This document shows, one piece after another, positions 49,957-59,516 of a DNA stretch of 64,000 nt. The number at the start of each line of letters is the position of its first letter. Position 1 is the stretch's first letter. The stretch is taken from positions 20,137 to 84,136 of the forward strand of contig CAVWQE010000014.1 of NCBI GenBank assembly GCA_963757135.1. Reading direction: 5' to 3'. Under the pieces are notes generated by a model that was given only the letters and a program-made list of their open reading frames with translations, ran no database searches and was not told the DNA's origin. This DNA is from Gp1-AA145 sp963757135 (lineage in GTDB: Bacteria; Acidobacteriota; Terriglobia; Terriglobales; Acidobacteriaceae). The translations under genes and the position numbers were made by a program.

Positions 49957-52404
49957 ATGTCAAACCTGCTGCAGGACTGCAAATTCGGATTGCGGGTATT
50001 GCGGAAGAGTCCTGGCTTTACGTTAATTGCGATCCTAACCCTTGCGTTGGGAATCGGCGCGAACACCACGATCTTCAGTTGGATAAATTCAACATTGTTG
50101 AATCCGGTCCCAGGGCTTTCCCGCCCCAGCGAGGTCGTGTCCTTGACGCTGAGCAAGCCTGGCGACAACCCCTTCCCGTTCACCTACCCCGATCTCGAAG
50201 CCATGCGCGATGGGCAGCAGAGCTTTACCGGAATCGCGGCGTGCAACTTTGTACAGATGAGTCTCAAGGGCAGGAACAAACCGGAGCGCGTCTTCGGCAT
50301 GGTCGCGTCCGCCAATTATTTCGATGTGCTGGGGGTGAGGCCAATCCTTGGGCGCGAGTTTCTCCCTGAAGAGGACACGAAGCCGGGAGGCGCTCCCGTA
50401 GCGGTGATCAGCTATAGATTCTGGCAAACACATTTTGCCGCGAATCCCAACATTATGGGCCAGACAGTTGAAATCAACGAACACCCATACACCATCGTGG
50501 GAGTAACGCCGGCGGCATTCCAGGGGAGCCAGACCGGCGTGCGAACCGATATTTGGGTTCCCATCATGATGCAAGCACAGCTGAACCCGCTGGGCGACCT
50601 GCTTCATGACCATCACCAGTTTTGGCTACTGGGGTTTGGACGGTTGAAGCCCGGCGTCACCCTGCAGCAGGCACAGCAGGAAATGACTTTGCGCCTCAAG
50701 CCGGAAGCAACGGCTTATCCCGAGGAGCACAAAGGGCACGATTTTGTCACGCTGTACCCTCTGTGGCGAAATCCATTTGGTCTGAATATGTTTCTTGCGA
50801 CGTTGTTGCCGGCGTTGATGTGCATCGCAGGTTTGGTGCTTCTGTTGGCATGCGTGAACGTGGCCAATCTGATGCTGGTCAGGGCGGTCGGCCGGCGGCG
50901 GGAAATCGCCATTCGCATGTCGCTCGGTGTGAGTCGATGGCAACTGGTGCGGCAATTGTTGGTGGAGAGTCTGATGCTGGCCCTGGCGGGAGGCGCCGTC
51001 GCGCTTTTGATCACGTTGTGGACCCAGGGAACGCTGATGAAATTCATGCCGGTGACGGAAGACATTCCGCTTTCACTCACTATTGTGGCGGACCGCACCG
51101 TACTGCTGGCGACCTTTGTAATTTCAATACTTACCGGCGTCATCTTCGGAATCTTGCCTGCGCTAAGGTCATCAGGCGTAGCGCCGGCTTCGGCGCTGAA
51201 AGAGGAGACCGGAAGCGCGTCGGGTGCGCTCAGGAAGGCACGACTCGCGAGTGGACTGGTAGTGGCACAAATCTCACTCTCCCTGCTCCTGCTCATTTGC
51301 GCGGGATTGTTCATTCGCAGTTTCCGGAGCGCCCAACAAATCAATCCCGGCTTCAATCCCCGCAATGTACTCATGGCTTCCTACGATCTGTTCACTGCAG
51401 GCTATTCGGAGTCAACCGGAGCGGAACTCGATCGGCAGCTCGTGGCGAAACTGGAAAATCTTTCCGGCGTGCAATCAGTGACGCTGTCGAACCGGGTGCC
51501 GCTCACCTTCGGCGGAGGCTCTACCAGCGTCAAGCCCGAAGGCTATGTTTCGCCAGCGAATGAGTCGATGGAGACACAGGCGGCAATCATCACGCCTAAT
51601 TTCTTTCAAACCATGCAGATTCCACTGGCGAAAGGCCGCGACTTCACGCTGCAAGACACGAAAAGTTCGCAACGTGTCGCCATCGTCAGCGAAGCCTTTG
51701 CAAACCGCTACTGGCCAGGGCAAGAAGCTTTGGGTAAGCAGCTCAATTCTGACTTTACGCACGAATGGTTCAAGGTGGTGGGTGTGGCGCGGGACGCGAA
51801 AGAGACCGGGCTGAATGAAAAGCCAATGCCTTTCGTTTATTTGCCGCAGTACCAGGTTTACCGGCCCAATCTGATTATCAGTGCGAGGGTGTCAGGAGAT
51901 CCATTGAGCTTTGCCAAGACAATCGAGAAAACGGTCCATGAACTGAATTCCGAGCTGGTCGTGTATGACGTCACCACGCTCGAAGTGCGATCCCAGTTTT
52001 CGAACTTCGGCCTGCGCGTTGCTGGAACCTTCGTAGGTGCATTCGGGCTGCTCGCTCTGGCCCTTGCGGCAGTCGGAATTTACGGCGTTACCTCATACAC
52101 CACACGGCAGCGCACTCATGAAATTGGCATCCGCTTGACCTTAGGGGCCACCAAACAAGATGTGATGCGTTTAGTGCTCGGCCATGGATTGAGGTTGATG
52201 CTTGTCGGAGTTGGTCTGGGACTGATGCTGTCGTTCGTTCTGACGCGTTTCCTTAGCGGGTTGCTCCTCGGCGTGACTAGTACCGATGCGATGACCTTTT
52301 CCGGCGTAGCGATTTTACTTTGCGCAGTGGCCTTATTCGCCTGCTTCATACCGGCGCGCTGGGCGACGGGTGTGGACCCGCTGGTCGCATTGCGCTACGA
52401 GTAA
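49957..52404 (+). CDS. MacB-like ABC transporter permease (acidobacterial ADOP type)
   Basis: About 815 residues with the architecture of two concatenated FtsX units: N-terminal helix CKFGLRVLRKSPGFTLIAIL, MacB-type periplasmic domain (PGLSRPSEVVSL to about 260), three helices with NVANLMLVRAVGRRREIAIR, a second periplasmic domain (about 430-640), and three final helices with TRQRTHEIGIRLTLGATKQD. GGGAGG precedes the ATG at 49957. No ATPase gene is adjacent, as is common for these orphan permeases. Function is unknown; possibly export or mechanotransmission across the envelope. Confidence 0.88.
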   Translation: MSNLLQDCKFGLRVLRKSPGFTLIAILTLALGIGANTTIFSWINSTLLNPVPGLSRPSEVVSLTLSKPGDNPFPFTYPDLEAMRDGQQSFTGIAACNFVQMSLKGRNKPERVFGMVASANYFDVLGVRPILGREFLPEEDTKPGGAPVAVISYRFWQTHFAANPNIMGQTVEINEHPYTIVGVTPAAFQGSQTGVRTDIWVPIMMQAQLNPLGDLLHDHHQFWLLGFGRLKPGVTLQQAQQEMTLRLKPEATAYPEEHKGHDFVTLYPLWRNPFGLNMFLATLLPALMCIAGLVLLLACVNVANLMLVRAVGRRREIAIRMSLGVSRWQLVRQLLVESLMLALAGGAVALLITLWTQGTLMKFMPVTEDIPLSLTIVADRTVLLATFVISILTGVIFGILPALRSSGVAPASALKEETGSASGALRKARLASGLVVAQISLSLLLLICAGLFIRSFRSAQQINPGFNPRNVLMASYDLFTAGYSESTGAELDRQLVAKLENLSGVQSVTLSNRVPLTFGGGSTSVKPEGYVSPANESMETQAAIITPNFFQTMQIPLAKGRDFTLQDTKSSQRVAIVSEAFANRYWPGQEALGKQLNSDFTHEWFKVVGVARDAKETGLNEKPMPFVYLPQYQVYRPNLIISARVSGDPLSFAKTIEKTVHELNSELVVYDVTTLEVRSQFSNFGLRVAGTFVGAFGLLALALAAVGIYGVTSYTTRQRTHEIGIRLTLGATKQDVMRLVLGHGLRLMLVGVGLGLMLSFVLTRFLSGLLLGVTSTDAMTFSGVAILLCAVALFACFIPARWATGVDPLVALRYE

Positions 52405-52637
52405 TACTGGTCGTTGGCGTAAATGAAGTCCAGCAATACTCGAACGTTCGGGCTTCGGGCCATATCTGAACCCCCAGATTGCATGTTGCTCACCCTGCTT
52501 CGGGCCGCTAAATCGCACATTCCACGCCCGGTTTCCACTTAGACTGAGTGCTATACTTTGCCAACCGAGGGTCCGGCACCCAGCCGGAACTGTAGCGTTC
52601 GGACGATTGTCTTCACTATGCGATTTGGGGGATAGTT

Positions 52638-55600
52638 TTGGGAAGGCAAGATCCACTCCGGCCAAATGATTTTGAGACAGTAGCGGACGGCGGCGCAGCC
52701 GTTCGGGAGGCTTCAGACTCTCATCCATCATCTTCAGCAGGTCAACCCCCTGCTACTTCGATCTCGAACGAAATGATGACTCTCGAGATCGGGCCGGATT
52801 CTCCTACGTTGATCAGTCCCGCTCCGCGGACCGGTTCGCCCTCGCCCGGATTAGATGGTCCAGACCTGCTTGCAGTCGGGTCGGTGCTCGCGCAAAGATA
52901 CGAAATTTTGCAAGTTCTTGGCCGCGGCGGCATGGGTGCGGTTTATAAAGCACGCGACCGGGAAGTGGACCGCATGGTTGCGCTGAAGGTGATTCGCCCT
53001 GACCTGGCCGGAAATTCTTCCATCCTCGAGCGCTTCAAGCAAGAGTTGGTCCTCTCGCAAAAGGTCACGCACAAGAATGTGGTCCGCATTTACGACCTCG
53101 GTGATGCCGACGGCATGAAGTTCATCACCATGGAGTACATCGAGGGCAGCGATCTCCGCAGCATTGTCCAGGAGAAAAGGAAGTTCACGCCGGAAGAGGC
53201 CGTGGACGTGATGCTGCAAGTGTGCCGCGCGCTTGAAGCCGCCCATAGCGCGGATGTGATTCATCGCGACCTGAAACCGCAGAACATTATGCGCGACGCC
53301 TCCGGCCGCGTTGTGGTGATGGATTTCGGCCTGGCTCGGCTCATTGAATCGAACGGGATGACGCAGACCGGCGCCCTGGTCGGCACCATGGAATACATGT
53401 CGCCCGAGCAGGCGCTCGGCAGTTCGCTCGATCAGCGCTCTGACCTGTTCACCCTGGGGCTAATCTTCTACGAACTGCTCAGCGGCAAAATGCCGTTTGC
53501 GGCGGACAGCGCTCTCGCCAGTCTGATTAAGCGCACGCAAGAGCGTGCAATTCCGGTTTCGCAACACGATAAAACCATTCCGGCCGCTCTCACGCACATC
53601 GTCAGCAAGTGCATGGAGCGCGATCCCAAGCAGCGGTATCAGAACGCGTCGGAACTGATACGCGATCTGGAGGCGTGGCAGGGGAAAAAGGCCGGAGCAA
53701 CGCTGGGTTTCCACGCTTCGGTAGGCCCGTGGGCACGAACCCTGCACTGGCCCATCATAGGAACTATAGCCGCTGTTCTCGTGCTGGCACTGGTTGGTTT
53801 CCTGCTGCGCGACAAGCTTTTCCGATCCGATAAGAGCGCTGCCGGGCCGCAAGTTTCGCTCGCGGTTTTGCCTTTGCGGAATGCATCCGGTGATGCGTCC
53901 CTTGACTGGATGGGCAAGAGTCTGGCGGAAATGCTGCGCACCGACGTCGGACAGTCTGAAAACTTCCACACCGTCGCGCCGGAGCGTCTGCACCAGATTC
54001 TGACCGATCTCCGCGTTTCGCCTGACACTGAACTTGACGCTGGGGCGATCCGTCGAATCGCTGAGTTCACCAACGCCGACCAGGTGGTGTGGGGAGAGTA
54101 CGTAAAAATCGGCGATCAGATTCGTATCGACGCGCAACTGGAAAATCTAAAGACGCAACACGTTGTCGCAATCAAAGCCGAAGCTCCAACTGAAAAAGCG
54201 CTGCTCAAGGCGGTGGACAGCCTGGCTAAGTCGGTTCAGGAGAACCTGACGCTTTCGCCGAAGGCCATGGACCAGATGAAGGCCGCGGCCTTCACCCCGT
54301 CGTCGAAGTCGGTTGAGGCTTTGCGCGATTACAGCGAAGGCCTCGAGCTTGCGCGGCAGAACAATGACCTTGAGGCCGTAAAACGATATCAATCGGCGGT
54401 CGCCGAAGATCCAAGTTTTGCTTTAGCCTATGCCAGACTGGCGCAGGCGAATTCGCGTCTTGGCCACGGTCCGGAGGCCGAGCAGTTCTCCAGCAAGGCG
54501 GTTGATCTCGATTCCGGGTTGCCACCGGCTGAGAAGTACATGATTGAGGCCGCGAGCGCGCGCATTCAAAACAATTTCGATAAAGCGCTCGCCGCTTATG
54601 ACAATCTGGGCAAACTCATGCCTCAGGACCCGCAGGTCTGGACGGAGCTAGCTGAGCTCTACGAGTCGAAGGGGAACTACGACAAATCTTTCGAATATTA
54701 CTCAAAGGTCTTGCAGAGCGACCCGAAGAACCTGGACGCGTTGCTTGCCATCGGCGGCGTGCAAATAGAGCGCGGCAATGCGGCGGGATCATTTGATTAT
54801 CTGAACCAGGCTTTGAGTCTGGCGGTGCAACTGGGAAATCAGCAAGGCAAAGCGAATGTCCTGCAGACTCTCGGGGCCGCTTATCGCCTGACCGACAAGC
54901 CTGCAGACGCATTGCAGAACCTGCAGCAGGCCGTCGATATAGAGAAGCAGATCGGCGACAAAGGCGGCATGGCGTTCAGTGTTCGGCAAATTGCTGATGC
55001 TTACAGCCAGATGGGTAAGCCCGATGACGCCGCCAAGAATTATGAAACCGCCCTCAAGCTCGAAACCGAACTGGGCGACAACACCGGCCTGGGCGGCGTG
55101 CTCCTTAACTACGGCGACCTGCTCAACTCGCAAGGCAAGTACGACAAAGCTCTCGACATCACCAAGCGCGCGTTGCAGATCGAAGTCCAGCTCGGCGATG
55201 AAGACACGCAGGGAATCTGCCTGAACAATATCGGCAGTCTTTATGTGCAAGAAGGGAACTACGGAGACGCGCTCACCTACTTCCAACGCAGCCTTGACTT
55301 GCAGCAGAAGTTGAAAGTACCCAGCGACATCGCTCGGTCGCTGAACAATCTCGGCGAGACCTATCTCAAACTGGGCAAGTTCGACAGCGCTCTCGACAAC
55401 TATTTGAAGGCCCTTGAAGTGGCGCGGGGGGCCGGCGACAAATCGCTGGTTGCTCTGACCTCCGATGGCATGGCGCGTCTCTTCGAGCTGCAAGGGCGTA
55501 ACGGCGCTGCCCTGAGCGCCGAGCAGGATGCAATCAAGAATATTCAGGACTTGCAGCAGCAGACCGGGGACTCCGCGCAGATCCAAGCCCACTACGGCAC

Positions 55601-56240
55601 TGCATTAGCTCTGGTGGGGCGTTTCGACGATGCGCAAAAAAATCTTGATGCGGCGGTAACCGTGGCCCGCTCCCTGAAAAATGATGCGCTGATCAGCACG
55701 GTTCTGAATTTGCAGGGCGAACGGTTGTTCTATGAAGGAGACCTTTCGGCGGCACGTTCCGCCTTCGATCAGGCCCTCCAGTCGGCGTCAAAACAGAAGG
55801 GCCCCGCTCAAGCCATGCAGATCAAGCTCAACCAGGCGCGAGTTGATGTTTACCAAAATCGCGGGGCGGCAGCGATAAATAACCTGAAGGCCCTCATCAA
55901 AAGCGCCGATGCCGAAGGTATGACATATTTTTCTCTCCAGTGTTCGCTTTATCTCGGACGCGCCCTCTTTCAGTCGAAGAGCTATCCTCAGTCGCAGCAG
56001 ACGTTGGAGATGGTTTTCCGCAGAGCGCAAGATCAGGGGATGAAGTCGCTGCTTCCGGAAGCGCACTATTGGCTGGCGCAAACGCTGCGCGCAACCGGAG
56101 CCAAGGCAGAAGCCGACATTCACATGCAGCAGGCGCAAAAGCTGCTGCAGGACCTCAAGAGTGAATCGCACAGTGACGACATCCTGAAGCGGCAAGACCT
56201 GAAGCCAATTGCCCAGGAACTGGGCGGCAAGAGCTCTTAG
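52638..56240 (+). CDS. Membrane Ser/Thr protein kinase with TolB-like and TPR domains
   Basis: 1200 residues. Disordered N-terminus (1-80), Hanks kinase (about 90-345) with GRGGMGAVY at 93-101, Lys117, HRDLKPQN (Asp211) and DFG (229-231), then a membrane helix at about 372-391. An extracytoplasmic part begins with a TolB-like domain (VSLAVLPLRNASGDASLDWM to about 530) and continues with roughly a dozen TPR repeats to the end, e.g. LNNIGSLYVQEGNYGDALTYF. Key kinase residues are all present, so it should be active. TTG 52638 follows GGGGGA by six bases; the next in-frame ATG is 52773. Confidence 0.88.
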   Translation: MGRQDPLRPNDFETVADGGAAVREASDSHPSSSAGQPPATSISNEMMTLEIGPDSPTLISPAPRTGSPSPGLDGPDLLAVGSVLAQRYEILQVLGRGGMGAVYKARDREVDRMVALKVIRPDLAGNSSILERFKQELVLSQKVTHKNVVRIYDLGDADGMKFITMEYIEGSDLRSIVQEKRKFTPEEAVDVMLQVCRALEAAHSADVIHRDLKPQNIMRDASGRVVVMDFGLARLIESNGMTQTGALVGTMEYMSPEQALGSSLDQRSDLFTLGLIFYELLSGKMPFAADSALASLIKRTQERAIPVSQHDKTIPAALTHIVSKCMERDPKQRYQNASELIRDLEAWQGKKAGATLGFHASVGPWARTLHWPIIGTIAAVLVLALVGFLLRDKLFRSDKSAAGPQVSLAVLPLRNASGDASLDWMGKSLAEMLRTDVGQSENFHTVAPERLHQILTDLRVSPDTELDAGAIRRIAEFTNADQVVWGEYVKIGDQIRIDAQLENLKTQHVVAIKAEAPTEKALLKAVDSLAKSVQENLTLSPKAMDQMKAAAFTPSSKSVEALRDYSEGLELARQNNDLEAVKRYQSAVAEDPSFALAYARLAQANSRLGHGPEAEQFSSKAVDLDSGLPPAEKYMIEAASARIQNNFDKALAAYDNLGKLMPQDPQVWTELAELYESKGNYDKSFEYYSKVLQSDPKNLDALLAIGGVQIERGNAAGSFDYLNQALSLAVQLGNQQGKANVLQTLGAAYRLTDKPADALQNLQQAVDIEKQIGDKGGMAFSVRQIADAYSQMGKPDDAAKNYETALKLETELGDNTGLGGVLLNYGDLLNSQGKYDKALDITKRALQIEVQLGDEDTQGICLNNIGSLYVQEGNYGDALTYFQRSLDLQQKLKVPSDIARSLNNLGETYLKLGKFDSALDNYLKALEVARGAGDKSLVALTSDGMARLFELQGRNGAALSAEQDAIKNIQDLQQQTGDSAQIQAHYGTALALVGRFDDAQKNLDAAVTVARSLKNDALISTVLNLQGERLFYEGDLSAARSAFDQALQSASKQKGPAQAMQIKLNQARVDVYQNRGAAAINNLKALIKSADAEGMTYFSLQCSLYLGRALFQSKSYPQSQQTLEMVFRRAQDQGMKSLLPEAHYWLAQTLRATGAKAEADIHMQQAQKLLQDLKSESHSDDILKRQDLKPIAQELGGKSS

Positions 56241-56244
56241 CCCC

Positions 56245-56276
56245 AAAAGAAAAGGGGACGGGTGTTCACCCGCCCC
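56245..56276 (-). terminator. Terminator of the 56296-58161 gene
   Basis: On the minus strand GGGGCGGGT-GAAC-ACCCG-T-CCCC (56254-56276) is followed by TTTTCTTTT, a full intrinsic terminator. It lies between the convergent kinase and PxKF-type genes and may act for both. Confidence 0.75.
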
Positions 56277-56295
56277 CCGAAATTCGCAACGCAAC

Positions 56296-58161
56296 CTATT
56301 TCAAAGTCACTTCAGTCGTCTGCGAAGTGTAGATGCTCTGATTGTTCTGATTGCCTGCTGTGTTGTCGGTCAGGAACGAGACCGTCAAGCTATACAAGCC
56401 TGAGGGGCAAGTTTGAATTGCGCCCGAGGGCACGATGCAGCTGCTCGTATCCCAATTGAACAAATACTGCTGATTGTTGTCAGCCTTAAACAGCGGCTGT
56501 GCCAAGCCTGAGCTTCCGTTCGAAACCAGCCCAATCGGCATGAACGTTGCATTTCCATGAGCATCGGCGATCAACGCTACTGAAAGCATCGCAACTGCGT
56601 CTGTGATGAACGGCTGCTTGCAGTTGCTGCTGCCGGAAAGCTTGAACTTCACTGGTACAGACTTTCCAGGCTTGAAACTGGAAGACGCGGTCGGATCTTG
56701 TGCGTTGGTCGCGAAGTTAAATGTGTTGTTGACCGGCGATTCGAAGCCGCAGAACGTGCCCGCTTCCTGCCCGGGGAGATTCGTCGGATGGGAGTTCACC
56801 AGGAAAACATTGCACTTGAGCGATTTCCTCCCACCAGTGGTGATGTCCTGCGGGAGATAACCGCCGATAGGCCAGACTCCGATCTGGGCCAGATTCGTGA
56901 GCGCGGGCTGGCAGTTGGTATTGGGATCGTCGCAAACCACGATTGCAGGATCAGTCACGGAAGGGGAGACCAGGTCTGCAACCTGGAAATTATTAGTCGC
57001 GCCGTCTGCCGCAGTGCATCCAGTCATGTTCAAGGTGCTGAATACGGCTTCAAAACCGTCCAGTCCGAGGTTGACCGCGGGATCCAGCGCGCCGGCGGGC
57101 GTACCAGTCAGCGCGATCAACTTCCCGATGCCTTCAGGGCTTAGCAAGCTGACGCTGACGCTGCCGCCACAAGGGCCTGAAATATTGTTCAACTCGAAAG
57201 CCGCGAATCCAAAATTGACGAGCGCACTTCCGTTGGAAGCGGTCACGCCCTGCGTCGCGGTGGTCGGCGGCAGCGCAACTCCGACGGCGGGAAAGGGAAC
57301 TGCAAAGCTGTTGAGCATCTGGCAAGTGCCGGCGTTGATCGCCCGCACCGATCCCCCGGTGCCACCCGAAACCGCGACGTACAGAGTGTTGTCGAGTGAC
57401 ATCTGCATGAAGAACGGCAGGTCTTTGTTAGTGAAGCTTTGACACACTGCGCCGCTTTGTCCCTGGGCGTTGAAGTGCATCACATTCTGGCTGCCCTGGT
57501 TCGAGACGAAGATATCTCCATCGCCGCGGCGCGCAATGCCCACGGGCATTGACAGGCCTGTGGTGATGAAGTTCGAATTGGTGCTGAATGCGGCGCCGGG
57601 AGATCGCAGCACCTGATTGTTGGCGTTGTCCACGATCAACAAATCGCCGGTGTTCTTCTGCGCCACGCCTTGGTTGCCGCCGCCCGCAGCGTCCAGTTGC
57701 GTTGGTGTCGGCGAACCCGCCGACCCTAATTCAAGCGCCGTAATTCCCGGGAACATCCACCATCCCGCGCCGGGGTCTTTACTGGTCACCACCAGGTCGC
57801 CGGTTGAGGTGATGCGGCCGCACTGCGGATGCTGCAGCGCGCCACCGGAATACACAACTTCGGGTGTAATCGGCGTTGCGGCGGCGGGGTCGAATCGCAC
57901 GATCTTACTGTTGTTGCTATCGCATGCATATACGAGGTACGGATGCGCCGTTCCCGGAGCGTTGTCGGGCGCGACCACCATGCCTTCGTAATCCGCTCCC
58001 TGCGTTGAAATCAAAAGAGTCGCGACTCCGGTAGATGTATTTATGCTGTAGATTTTTCCAGCAGTTCCAGTTGAAACAAAAAGTTGGGGTGCGCCTTGGG
58101 CGCAAAGAGCCAACGAGCACACGAACGCGAAGATCGGCGTAAGCCAGAGAAACCGGGACAT
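56296..58161 (-). CDS. Secreted beta-propeller-like protein with a C-terminal PxKF domain
   Basis: 621 residues with a signal peptide (FLWLTPIFAFVCSLALCAQG). Residues 25-310 contain short repeated beta units such as GKIYSINTSTGVATLLIS and MPVGIARRGDGDIFVSNQGS, like an NHL/SMP-30 propeller. The last 120 residues include SSFKPGKSVPVKFKLSGSSN, the motif of the PxKF domain, which is frequent at the ends of secreted repeat proteins. Surface binding or a sugar-lactone role is possible; no enzyme site can be fixed. Confidence 0.78.
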   Translation of the reverse strand: MSRFLWLTPIFAFVCSLALCAQGAPQLFVSTGTAGKIYSINTSTGVATLLISTQGADYEGMVVAPDNAPGTAHPYLVYACDSNNSKIVRFDPAAATPITPEVVYSGGALQHPQCGRITSTGDLVVTSKDPGAGWWMFPGITALELGSAGSPTPTQLDAAGGGNQGVAQKNTGDLLIVDNANNQVLRSPGAAFSTNSNFITTGLSMPVGIARRGDGDIFVSNQGSQNVMHFNAQGQSGAVCQSFTNKDLPFFMQMSLDNTLYVAVSGGTGGSVRAINAGTCQMLNSFAVPFPAVGVALPPTTATQGVTASNGSALVNFGFAAFELNNISGPCGGSVSVSLLSPEGIGKLIALTGTPAGALDPAVNLGLDGFEAVFSTLNMTGCTAADGATNNFQVADLVSPSVTDPAIVVCDDPNTNCQPALTNLAQIGVWPIGGYLPQDITTGGRKSLKCNVFLVNSHPTNLPGQEAGTFCGFESPVNNTFNFATNAQDPTASSSFKPGKSVPVKFKLSGSSNCKQPFITDAVAMLSVALIADAHGNATFMPIGLVSNGSSGLAQPLFKADNNQQYLFNWDTSSCIVPSGAIQTCPSGLYSLTVSFLTDNTAGNQNNQSIYTSQTTEVTLK

Positions 58162-58426
58162 GGGTCTTTCCTCCTGGGAGTCTCGAGACGGGCATTTGGG
58201 GGGAGGTTACGGCAGCCCGGCACAAGTGCTTCTATTGAGATAGTCGAAAAAAATACAGGTGTCAATTGCAAATCAAGGAAATCGGCTGCGGACGAGCTTT
58301 TCAACTAAATCAGTGCAAAAAATTGCACTTCTCTTTACGTTTCTTGACTTCATGGTGCCTGATCGGGTGTGGCCTTCGGTAATCTGCTAAACAATCATTT
58401 CAGTCTTCATACTAATGGGAGCAGTT

Positions 58427-58825
58427 ATGCCGTATTTGGTTCAAACTCAAGCGCCACGCCGACCTGACCGCGTTCGGTTTTCCGAAACAATCCCAGCCGT
58501 CTTGCGCCTGGCTGATGGCAATCGTGCCTCCGGACAACTAAGGGTGGTTTCCGTCACCGGCGGGCTGCTTTCACTGCCGCGTCCGATTCGGCAAGGGTTG
58601 ACCGGCAAACTCATGTTCTTGACGTCCGCTGGATCGGTTCTAGCTGCGGCAGAAATGCTGACGCCGTTATCGTGGGAACTGCAGCCCTTCAAATTTATCT
58701 CGCTTCCCGATGACGACCATTCGCGGTTGCGCTCGGCCATCAACACCTCGCTTGAACAAAGCAAGCGTGAGCGCCAGGAAACAATGCACAATGCCAACCA
58801 ATTGGAAAAGCTGCGTCCATGGTGA
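58427..58825 (+). CDS. PilZ-like small protein
   Basis: About 132 residues. RRPDRVRFSETIPAVLRL followed by VVSVTGGLLSL resembles the PilZ pattern RxxxR...(D/N)xSxxG, but with VT in place of D/N-x-S, so c-di-GMP binding is uncertain. The C-terminus is helical and charged. The ATG at 58427 is preferred because GGGAG precedes it; an in-frame ATG lies at 58415. The gene is alone, about 690 bases before the poly-HAMP kinase. Confidence 0.55.
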   Translation: MPYLVQTQAPRRPDRVRFSETIPAVLRLADGNRASGQLRVVSVTGGLLSLPRPIRQGLTGKLMFLTSAGSVLAAAEMLTPLSWELQPFKFISLPDDDHSRLRSAINTSLEQSKRERQETMHNANQLEKLRPW

Positions 58826-59516
58826 AAGTTTGCACTGCTCACTGATCCGGTTCCCAGTGCGAGTACTCTCGATCTGAATCTCAGAATTGTTCGCCGTCAA
58901 ACTGCGCATGCGTTCTTCTTGCGCTGAAGTTGCATCTCGCGTGCGCATTTAATTTGAGGCAGGAGGAACAAAGAGTAACGGCAGACGAAAAGAACACTGG
59001 CACGAGCCAACCAGAGGGGTCAAAATCAACCCAAGCAAGAGCAGCAAGGCCGAAACCGCACGAATCAACAGCAGGCTGACGAACACGACCAGCGGCGCCG
59101 TTCTCCCGGCACCAGCCAGGACCAGGATAAAGAGCGCAAGAGCGCCTGATGTGTTCTGCAAAGTACAATCTGCCCGCAAGAGATGGCGGGTCTTTCTTTT
59201 TCTCGCCTTTCGACACGCCTTGCAACGCCGCGTCCCGTGATTTAACCAGTGACCTACAGTAAAGACTGTAGGGTGTCTGAAGCAGCTTCCGTGCTATCAA
59301 TACTGGATTGCGCGTTGTGACTTTACGGGTTCCTCCACCGGGCGCCAGGATGGAGATCGTGCTCCGCACTATTCGCTACCCAAAGCAGAGTAGCAACACA
59401 ACGCCCACCCCGGGCGCTAACGCGGATCGTGCTATGCCCGCTAGCGTTCTTATCTATCCCGAATCACATGCATTGATCGTTACGTCCGCCGCATGTTTTG
59501 ACCAGGAGAAGAAGAT
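58826..59516. other. 691-base region before the poly-HAMP kinase
   Basis: No gene is well supported. A minus-strand TTG frame (58949-59179, 76 residues) is hydrophobic with LALFILVLAG and LLLLLGLILTPLVG and could encode a two-helix peptide, but it lacks a ribosome binding site. A perfect hairpin CTACAGT-AAAG-ACTGTAG lies at 59254-59271 and may be regulatory. Confidence 0.35.

Noticed and set aside
58949..59179. Hydrophobic 76-residue TTG-start ORF on the minus strand
   Set aside because: It could be a small membrane peptide, but no ribosome site or homology supports it; mentioned only in the gap entry.
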